Shown here: in pieces, positions 1 through 4,697 of the stretch
Layout: every line of letters begins with the position of its first letter
Numbering within the stretch: the stretch's first letter is position 1
Assembly (NCBI GenBank): GCA_014381035.1
Contig: JACMIS010000523.1
Span: 1 to 5,499, forward strand
Reading direction: 5' to 3'
From: Armatimonadota bacterium
GTDB taxonomy: Bacteria > Armatimonadota > Armatimonadia > Armatimonadales > Armatimonadaceae
DNA length: 5,499 bases
Made by a program: the position numbers and the translations under genes
The notes under the pieces: generated by a model
Database searches by the model: none
Seen by the model: the letters and a program-made list of their open reading frames with translations, nothing else
What the model was told of the DNA's origin: nothing

Positions 1-1424
1 ATGAAGAGGGCGGCGGCGGCTCCGAGTTCCGCGCCGGACAGGTTGTCACGGGAACCGTGGTCAAGATTGATCCGAAAGAAGGTGTTCTCGTCGACATCGG
101 CGCGAAATCGGAAGGCATCATCCGCCTTTCCGAGCTTTCCCGCGAACCGTTCAACGATCCCCTCGAAGTCGTCAAGATTGATGAGCAGATCGAAGTACTC
201 GTTCTCGACCCCGAAGGGCGTGAAGGAAACATCCTGCTTTCCAAAAAGCGTGCCGACTTCGAGAAGACCTGGGACAACCTGATCGTCGCGATGAACGAAG
301 GCAAGGTCGTCACCGCGTCGGTACAGGAGCGTGTCAAGGGCGGTCTCGTGGTTGACCTGGGCGTCCGTGGTTTCGTTCCCGCATCGCACGTCGGCAACGG
401 CAAGCTCAAGAATCTCGACAAGTTCGTCGGGATGAGCATTCCGCTCAAGGTGCTCGAAGTGGATCGCGGCGGACGCAAGGTCGTTCTGTCGCACCGTCTG
501 GCGACGGAAGAAGAGCGCGAGCAACAAAAGCAGACCACGATCAGTGCGCTGACCGAGGGGCAAGTACGTACCGGGGTTATCCGCCGTGTGACGGACTACG
601 GGGCGTTCGTCGACCTCGGCGGCATCGACGGACTGTTGCACGTCTCCGAAATGTCCTGGACGCGCATCAAGCATCCTTCCGATGTCGTCAAGGTCGGACA
701 GGAAGTCGAAGTCAAGGTCCTCAAACTCAGCTTGGATCAAGGACGCGTCTCGCTCGGTATGCGCGACCTGCTCCCCGACCCGTGGCTGGCGGCGGGCGAG
801 AAGTATCATGTCAATGACACGGTTGAGGGTGAGGTGACCCGTCTGGTGCAGTTCGGCGCATTTATCGCGCTGGAAGGCGGCATTGAGGGTATCATCCCCA
901 ACAGCGAACTGGCGAACCGACGTATCGCGAAGCCGAGCGATGTGGTAGAAGTCGGACAGATGGTTCAGGTGAAGGTGATCGATGTGCGCGCCGAAGAGCG
1001 TCGCATCACGCTCTCGCTCCGCGCTCTGCAACGCGACACCGAACCGCTTCGCCCTGCCGGTGATGGAACCGAACCCGCTGCCGAGTCCGATGCGAGTCGT
1101 GCTGGCAAGCGTGACAAAAAGCGACGGGGTAGTTTCGAGGAAGAGGGTGGCGTGGCACCGGTGGGTGGCTGGAGCAACAGCTATAGTAGCGGCGGTGGCG
1201 GTCTGACGCTGGGAGATATGTTTGGCGACATGTTTACCGGCGGTGGCAAGCCTCCCAAGGCGGGCGCGGCTAAGAAGCGCGGTCGTCGCTATGAAGAAGA
1301 GGAAGAAGACCTCGATAACATTGACTTCGATGCCGAACCGGAAGCGGAAGCCGATGCGGAAGTCATTGAAGCCGAGGCCGGAGCCGAGATCGAATCCGTA
1401 GGAACCACCGAAGAAGAGAAATAG
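1..1424 (+). CDS. rpsA: 30S ribosomal protein S1, 5'-truncated, with four S1 domains and a long acidic tail
   Basis: The frame is open from base 3 to the stop at 1422-1424, so the gene begins upstream of the window. The GTG at 57 is not the start, because the first strand of S1 domain 1 (GQVVTGTVV) is encoded before it. Four S1/OB-fold RNA-binding domains follow in order at about nt 36-254, 297-497, 558-770 and 816-1028. Recognisable blocks are VDIGAKSEGII and LLSKKRA in domain 1, GGLVVDLGVRGFVPAS in domain 2, YGAFVDLGGIDGLLHVSE in domain 3 and FGAFIALEGGIEGIIP in domain 4. This matches the four-domain S1 proteins of many non-proteobacteria, so probably only a short N-terminus is missing. In the family, S1 binds mRNA on the 30S subunit and helps initiation on weak or structured leaders. 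The last ~131 residues (nt 1029-1421) are low-complexity: a basic stretch, a Gly-rich stretch with GLTLGDMFGDMF, then an Asp/Glu-rich end. Identification as an S1-domain protein is certain; rpsA as the symbol is very likely. Confidence 0.93.
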   Translation, partial: EEGGGGSEFRAGQVVTGTVVKIDPKEGVLVDIGAKSEGIIRLSELSREPFNDPLEVVKIDEQIEVLVLDPEGREGNILLSKKRADFEKTWDNLIVAMNEGKVVTASVQERVKGGLVVDLGVRGFVPASHVGNGKLKNLDKFVGMSIPLKVLEVDRGGRKVVLSHRLATEEEREQQKQTTISALTEGQVRTGVIRRVTDYGAFVDLGGIDGLLHVSEMSWTRIKHPSDVVKVGQEVEVKVLKLSLDQGRVSLGMRDLLPDPWLAAGEKYHVNDTVEGEVTRLVQFGAFIALEGGIEGIIPNSELANRRIAKPSDVVEVGQMVQVKVIDVRAEERRITLSLRALQRDTEPLRPAGDGTEPAAESDASRAGKRDKKRRGSFEEEGGVAPVGGWSNSYSSGGGGLTLGDMFGDMFTGGGKPPKAGAAKKRGRRYEEEEEDLDNIDFDAEPEAEADAEVIEAEAGAEIESVGTTEEEK

Positions 1425-1438
1425 ACTTCAAACAAACC

Positions 1439-1475
1439 GGAAACGCCGCTGTGAATGGTTCACAGCGGCGTTTCC
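1439..1475 (+). terminator. Perfect 17-bp hairpin after the S1 gene (likely terminator)
   Basis: Arms 1439-1455 and 1459-1475 are exact reverse complements around a 3-nt TGG loop, beginning 14 bp after the S1 stop codon. The stem has a GC-rich middle, and its outer part is GGAAAC paired with GTTTCC. The position and strength suit a terminator of S1 transcription. The downstream arm is followed by CTCATC rather than a T-run, so it is not a textbook intrinsic terminator. It may instead protect the mRNA 3' end or work with a protein factor. Confidence 0.75.
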
Positions 1476-1479
1476 CTCA

Positions 1480-1495
1480 TCGGGTGACTGGGATA
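1480..1495 (+). repeat. Two plus-strand units of a degenerate octamer repeat
   Basis: Two adjacent 8-bp units, TCGGGTGA (1480-1487) and CTGGGATA (1488-1495), lie just after the S1 hairpin. TCGGGTGA recurs exactly at 3358-3365, and CTGGGATA resembles CTGGGTTG at 3337-3344. Both fit a loose consensus TYRGGTGR. Two short units alone would be weak evidence; the support comes from the related blocks at 1523-1554 and 3337-3373. Confidence 0.4.
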
Positions 1496-1522
1496 CGGAA
1501 AACTTCCTGGTATAGCCCCCAA

Positions 1523-1554
1523 TCATCTGACCACTAAATCACCCAACCACCTAA
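1523..1554 (-). repeat. Four tandem minus-strand octamer units upstream of coaE
   Basis: Read on the minus strand from 1554 downwards, the sequence divides into four contiguous octamers: TTAGGTGG, TTGGGTGA, TTTAGTGG and TCAGATGA. Every unit starts with T and ends in TGG or TGA, giving the consensus TYRGGTGR with strict 8-bp spacing. The block ends 2 bp before the coaE ATG, so it occupies the place where a ribosome binding site would be expected. The plus-strand leader is therefore CA-rich, with no AGGAGG-like element. Function is unknown. Confidence 0.55.
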
Positions 1555-1556
1555 CG

Positions 1557-2192
1557 ATGAAAGTCCTGGGAATCACTGGCGGGATCGCTTGCGGGAAATC
1601 GTTCGTGACGCGCCTGTTCGCGCAGTGGGGGGCGCGAACGGCTTCCGCCGATGAAGACGCCCGCACCGTGGTGCTACCTGGCTCTGCGACGCTGGCGGCG
1701 GTCCTCGCGGCGTTCCCCGACGCCCGATCCCCGGAAGGGACGCTGGACCGCGCCATACTCGCCGCCCGCATCTTCGGCGATGCCGCCGCCCGTGCTCGAC
1801 TCGAAGGAATCATGCACCCGGCGATCTTTGTCGAGATGCAAACCGCGATCCAAAGAGCACGCGCGATGACCGACGCTCCGCTGTTCGCCTACGAAGTCCC
1901 GCTTCTGTTCGAAAAGGAGCGCGGTCCGCTGTTCGACGCCACGCTCGCCGTCGTCTGCACGCCCGAGACGCAGGCGGCGCGATTACAGGAGCGCGAACGA
2001 CTCGCCGGACGCCCCCTGCTTTCCCCCGAACAGATCGCCGAACGACTTTCCGCACAACTCCCGAATACCGAGAAGGCACGCCGTGCAGATTTTGTGGTTC
2101 ACACCGACGGCACCCTGACCGACACCGAATCCCAAGCCCGAGCCGTCTGGCTGGCTGTCGCCGGGAGCGAACCGGACGGAACCGCCGTATAA
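1557..2192 (+). CDS. coaE: Dephospho-CoA kinase
   Basis: This 211-residue cytosolic P-loop kinase is of the usual CoaE length. In the family it phosphorylates the 3'-hydroxyl of the ribose of dephospho-CoA with ATP, the last step of coenzyme A synthesis. The Walker A motif is GGIACGKS (residues 8-15), with Cys where GGIASGKS or GGIGSGKS is usual. The substrate/catalytic loop reads SADEDAR (30-36) where most members have DADxxAR; the catalytic Asp, equivalent to E. coli Asp33, is kept as D32. Further family signatures are LDRAILAARIF (63-73), LEGIMHP (82-88), VPLLFE (114-119) and the lid/C-terminal part RLQERERL followed by Q167 and EK (172-173). The ATG at 1557 puts the P-loop at the normal distance from the N-terminus. 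No Shine-Dalgarno sequence precedes it. rodA follows 18 bp after the stop, suggesting co-transcription. Confidence 0.95.
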   Translation: MKVLGITGGIACGKSFVTRLFAQWGARTASADEDARTVVLPGSATLAAVLAAFPDARSPEGTLDRAILAARIFGDAAARARLEGIMHPAIFVEMQTAIQRARAMTDAPLFAYEVPLLFEKERGPLFDATLAVVCTPETQAARLQERERLAGRPLLSPEQIAERLSAQLPNTEKARRADFVVHTDGTLTDTESQARAVWLAVAGSEPDGTAV

Positions 2193-2210
2193 CGAATCGG
2201 TACCCCGTTT

Positions 2211-3332
2211 ATGCCACTCATCGAAGGGCGTTTATACCGCAACATTGACAAAACACTGCTGTTCGCCGTCTTCGTACTGATGGCGTTCTCGATTGCCGCC
2301 GTCTACGCCGCGACGTTCGCGAGGGGGGGCGGTATCGGGCAAGCACTGCGGCAAGGGATCTATTTCGCGGTCGGTCTCGGGGTGTGTGGTCTGGTAGCAA
2401 GCCGGGATTACGCCAACCTGCCGCGCTACGTGCCATACCTGTACGGCGTCAATATCGCCCTCCTGGTCGCCGTGGAACTGTTTTCACCGGAAGTCAAGGG
2501 CGCGGCACGCTGGATACAACTGCCGATCCCCGGCATGGACTTCAAACTGCAACCGTCCGAGTTCGCCAAAATCCTGACGATCATCACGCTGTCGTGCCAT
2601 GTCGCGCAAATGGAGAGCCGGATACGCCAGTTCCCCTACCTGCTGTTGACGCTCGCGCATATCGCTTTACCGACGCTGTTGATCATGAAGCAACCCGACC
2701 TCGGGACGTCGCTCGTGATCGTCGTCATTTGGGCGGGTATCGTGTTCGTCGCCGGGGCGAAATGGCAACACCTGGTCGGTCTCGCGGCGGCAGGGATTCT
2801 ACTGTTCGGTTTCGCCTGGCAATTCAATCTGCTGAAATCGTATCAGAAAGAGCGGGTTCACACCTTTATCAACCCGCTTTCCGACCCGAAGGGCAAGGGA
2901 TACCACGTCCTGCAAAGTCTGGTCGCGATTGGCGGCGGCTCGGTGCGCGGTCAGGGCTACCTGAAGGGTCTGCAAACCAACAACCGTTTCATCCCCGAAA
3001 ATCACACCGACTTTATCTTCACGGTTGTCGGCGAGGAAACCGGGTTCGTTGGCGGTTGCGTCCTGCTTTCCATCTACGGTGTGATCCTGTACCGGGGGTG
3101 CGCTATCGCCGCCCAGTGCGACGACCCTCTCGGGCGCCTCATCGCGTCCGGCGTCGTCTCCTTGCTCGCATTTCACCTGCTCGTCAATATCGGCATGACC
3201 ACCGGGATCATGCCCGTCGTCGGCGTCCCGCTCCCGCTCATGAGTTTCGGCGGCTCGGCGGCATGGGCAAACCTCGCCGGGATCGGCTTGCTCTTCGGCA
3301 TCGGTATGCGCAAGCACAAGTTGCTGTTTTAG
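2211..3332 (+). CDS. rodA: SEDS peptidoglycan glycosyltransferase RodA
   Basis: This 373-residue polytopic inner-membrane protein has about ten hydrophobic segments. The first is near residues 15-34, and a large extracytoplasmic loop spans about 205-265. SEDS proteins polymerise lipid II into glycan strands; RodA works with a class B penicillin-binding protein in the elongasome. Diagnostic blocks are GAARWIQL (98-104) with QPSEFAK (114-120), KQPDLGTSLV (160-169), YQKERVHTFINPLSDPKGKGY (211-231), QSLVAIGGG (235-243) and PENHTDFIFTVVGEE (262-276). D267 in that last block is the conserved catalytic Asp. The C-terminal MTTGIMPVVGVPLPLMSFGGSA (329-350) favours RodA over FtsW, which usually has TGLxLPF. 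The PBP2 and MreBCD partners are not in view. The start at 2211 lies 18 bp after coaE, with no recognisable Shine-Dalgarno sequence. It converges with the VOC gene, and no hairpin terminator is visible in the 33-bp gap. Confidence 0.94.
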   Translation: MPLIEGRLYRNIDKTLLFAVFVLMAFSIAAVYAATFARGGGIGQALRQGIYFAVGLGVCGLVASRDYANLPRYVPYLYGVNIALLVAVELFSPEVKGAARWIQLPIPGMDFKLQPSEFAKILTIITLSCHVAQMESRIRQFPYLLLTLAHIALPTLLIMKQPDLGTSLVIVVIWAGIVFVAGAKWQHLVGLAAAGILLFGFAWQFNLLKSYQKERVHTFINPLSDPKGKGYHVLQSLVAIGGGSVRGQGYLKGLQTNNRFIPENHTDFIFTVVGEETGFVGGCVLLSIYGVILYRGCAIAAQCDDPLGRLIASGVVSLLAFHLLVNIGMTTGIMPVVGVPLPLMSFGGSAAWANLAGIGLLFGIGMRKHKLLF

Positions 3333-3336
3333 ATCG

Positions 3337-3373
3337 CTGGGTTGTCGGATAATGTTGTCGGGTGATCAGGTCG
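3337..3373 (+). repeat. Four octamer units between rodA and the VOC gene
   Basis: Units are CTGGGTTG (3337-3344), TCGGATAA (3345-3352), then a 5-nt interruption, then TCGGGTGA (3358-3365) and TCAGGTCG (3366-3373). They fit the same TYRGGTGR consensus as the blocks around 1480-1554, here on the plus strand. The block fills the gap between the convergent rodA and VOC genes. Its last unit covers the VOC stop codon (3366-3368) and runs into the final VOC codons. Function is unknown. Confidence 0.45.
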
Positions 3374-3755
3374 GTGCGCCGTTCGGGGGCGAGTGTTTGA
3401 CCAGATCAATCCCTACCCCGTTCGGGTCTTCGATGGCGAAGTGCCTATCTCCCCATGGTTCATCGCGAAGTTCTATCTTTATCGCGACCCCCCGCTTCTT
3501 GAGCGTTTGATACATTTTATCCACATCGTCCACCTCGATGGTCAAATATATCCCCTTGCCTGCGAAACCTTTCTGGAACAGAGGCTGTTGGCTGGGATGG
3601 TTTGGCAACAGGAAGCTGATTTCCGCCTCCCGGTTCGGGGTGTGCATCAGCAGAAACCAATCACTCTCGAATGTGACGCCGAAGTCAAGGAATCTCTGAT
3701 AAAACTCTTTCGTCTCGCGTAACTTCGGGGTCACGATGCCTGCGTTCATTTTCAT
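3366..3755 (-). CDS. VOC-family (glyoxalase/bleomycin-resistance fold) protein
   Basis: This 129-residue protein has the length of a single-chain VOC member with two beta-alpha-beta-beta-beta modules, normally a cytosolic dimer. Module 1 is NAGIVTPKLRETKEFYQRFL (residues 4-23) followed by strands reaching EISFLLP (45-51). Module 2 begins at GKGIYLTIEVDDVDKMYQTL (66-85) and ends with the family hallmark EPWGDRHFAIEDPNGVGIDLV (99-119). The usual His/Gln and Glu metal-ligand positions of glyoxalase I are not evident: strand 1 offers IVT, module 2 opens with IYLTIEV, and the last strand has D117. A metal-dependent lyase role is therefore doubtful, and a binding or resistance role is possible. The substrate cannot be inferred. 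I chose the ATG at 3755 because AGGA lies 8 nt upstream and the protein then starts directly in strand 1; an ATG at 3749 is an alternative. The AraC-type regulator gene lies upstream on the same strand, 109 bp away. Confidence 0.85.
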   Translation of the reverse strand: MKMNAGIVTPKLRETKEFYQRFLDFGVTFESDWFLLMHTPNREAEISFLLPNHPSQQPLFQKGFAGKGIYLTIEVDDVDKMYQTLKKRGVAIKIELRDEPWGDRHFAIEDPNGVGIDLVKHSPPNGAPT

Positions 3756-3763
3756 GCGGTTGT

Positions 3764-3767
3764 TCCT
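3764..3767 (-). promoter_or_regulatory. Ribosome binding site fixing the VOC start
   Basis: Minus-strand AGGA (within GATAGGAAC) sits 8 nt before the ATG at 3755. It supports this start over the long upstream extension of the same frame, which would overlap the regulator gene. coaE and rodA lack any comparable site. Confidence 0.55.
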
Positions 3768-3788
3768 ATCCGTGGTAATTGTTCCGTG

Positions 3789-3840
3789 TTGTCTCGATTT
3801 TACAAGGTACAGTTTGTGTCGTATTGTAAAAAATGGACAA
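3789..3840. promoter_or_regulatory. 52-bp interrupted palindrome in the regulator-VOC spacer (candidate operator)
   Basis: The left half is TTGTC (3789-3793), 4 nt, then TTTTACAA (3798-3805). The right half is TTGTAAAA (3824-3831), 4 nt, then GACAA (3836-3840). Both pairs of arms are exact reverse complements, the interruptions are equal in length, and the centre is 18 bp. The element ends 33 bp before the VOC start codon and lies 24 bp beyond the regulator stop codon, in the most AT-rich part of the window (about 37% G+C over 3781-3840). It could be a binding site for the neighbouring regulator, although AraC proteins often prefer direct repeats. It could also be a folded RNA element upstream of the VOC gene. 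No convincing -35/-10 pair is seen. Confidence 0.45.
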
Positions 3841-3843
3841 ATA

Positions 3844-3861
3844 TGCTCTCCGCAGGGAGCA
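3844..3861 (-). terminator. Weak hairpin just after the regulator stop codon
   Basis: Read on the minus strand, TGCTC (3861-3857) pairs with GAGCA (3848-3844). One C-A mismatch and one further C-G pair follow inside, around a 4-nt loop. It begins 3 nt after the stop codon. The following transcript is T-rich, with a T6 run about 11 nt further on, too distant for a strong intrinsic terminator. It may attenuate transcription between the regulator and VOC genes, or may be chance pairing. Confidence 0.3.
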
Positions 3862-3864
3862 CTT

Positions 3865-4680
3865 TCAAGACCGTGTCGCATGGAACGGAGTCTGACCGTA
3901 GAAGTTCTTAAACTCCTTGATGAAGTGTGCCTGATCATAGTAGCCGAGCGAGTAGTATAACTTCTCGTTATTGCGGGTTTGATCTAGCGATTGCAGATAC
4001 AACAGCCGTTGAAAACGAACGACCCGGCTAAAAACCTTGGGACTGTCGCCGACAAATAATGCGAACAGACGTCGTAGTTGACGCGCACTGATGCCGCTAT
4101 CTAAATCCTGTCCATGAGTCAGATTCCCCTGGGATTGGAGGATGGTGTCAATCGCACGAAAAAGTGGTGCTTGTATTTTCGGGGAAGAATCCGAGAGGGC
4201 TCGCAGAAGATACGTGTCTAACGCTGTTTTTATTGAATCCATCGACCGCTGTTCAGAGAGTAGGTTGGCTAAGTCGTTCGCGACGCCGGGGAGCACCTGT
4301 TCTAACGATTCGACCCGGTCCGTCAGTTGAGAGGCATCCATCCGATAAATCAGTGGCAACGCGGTCGGCAGAAACCGGATCCCGATGTAATGAAAATTCC
4401 CGGTAAGCGCGAACTCTGTGTGCTTCGTCGAAAAACCCATGAGATAATTTTTCGACGGATCGTTCCTGTCTATGAAGACATCCATACACCCGTCAGCCAC
4501 GACCCGGTAGAGGAACGGCTCCTCCAAACGTTGACGGGTAGAAAGTTGCCAGTAGCAAAAAACAAAGGGTCGCAGCCGGGAGTCCGGCAAGAGTTCGCGG
4601 TAACGTACCGTTTCATCGTCACCGGCGACCGTGGGTTGCAGGGGGCGAAAAAAAGAATGGATGTCGAGTTTCGCGATCAT
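3865..4680 (-). CDS. AraC-family transcriptional regulator with DUF6597-like N-terminus
   Basis: This 271-residue protein is of typical AraC-family length. Residues ~25-120 (YRELLPDSRLRPFVFCYWQL, then VADGCMDVFID, then GIRFLP and LTDR) resemble the DUF6597 region found before some AraC DNA-binding domains; this assignment is from memory of the family. Residues ~175-271 are the double helix-turn-helix domain. It includes GISARQLRRLFALFVGDSPK (196-215) and the C-terminal signature LGYYDQAHFIKEFKNFYGQTP (245-265). The ATG at 4680 lies 17 bp after the purH stop, with only a weak AAAGG 11 nt upstream, so the gene may be read from purH transcripts. Local base composition (about 45% G+C at 3961-4020 and 4201-4260) is far below that of purH, suggesting transfer. 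The likely target is the adjacent VOC gene, inferred from position only; the inducer is unknown. Confidence 0.88.
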   Translation of the reverse strand: MIAKLDIHSFFRPLQPTVAGDDETVRYRELLPDSRLRPFVFCYWQLSTRQRLEEPFLYRVVADGCMDVFIDRNDPSKNYLMGFSTKHTEFALTGNFHYIGIRFLPTALPLIYRMDASQLTDRVESLEQVLPGVANDLANLLSEQRSMDSIKTALDTYLLRALSDSSPKIQAPLFRAIDTILQSQGNLTHGQDLDSGISARQLRRLFALFVGDSPKVFSRVVRFQRLLYLQSLDQTRNNEKLYYSLGYYDQAHFIKEFKNFYGQTPFHATRS

Positions 4681-4697
4681 TTCAGATTCTGCCTTTG

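Noticed and set aside
1..282. 93-residue open frame starting with ATG at base 1
   Set aside because: It overlaps S1 domain 1 in another frame and is Ser/Arg-rich low-complexity. The frame from base 3 encodes a clear S1 domain.
1484..1516. Possible promoter for coaE using TGACT at 1485-1489 and TATAGC at 1511-1516
   Set aside because: Spacing is about 21 bp and neither element matches consensus well, so it is not supportable.
2384..3352. 322-residue plus-strand open frame inside rodA
   Set aside because: It is an Arg/Pro-rich alternate-frame reading of rodA without any recognisable domain.
3796..3830. Possible minus-strand promoter for the VOC gene with TTTACA and TAAAAT
   Set aside because: The two hexamers are about 22 bp apart and are themselves the arms of the palindrome, so the resemblance is probably incidental.
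3756..3938. N-terminal extension of the VOC frame to an ATG at 3938
   Set aside because: It would overlap the regulator gene by 74 bp and add residues with no VOC similarity. AGGA 8 nt before the ATG at 3755 supports the shorter protein.
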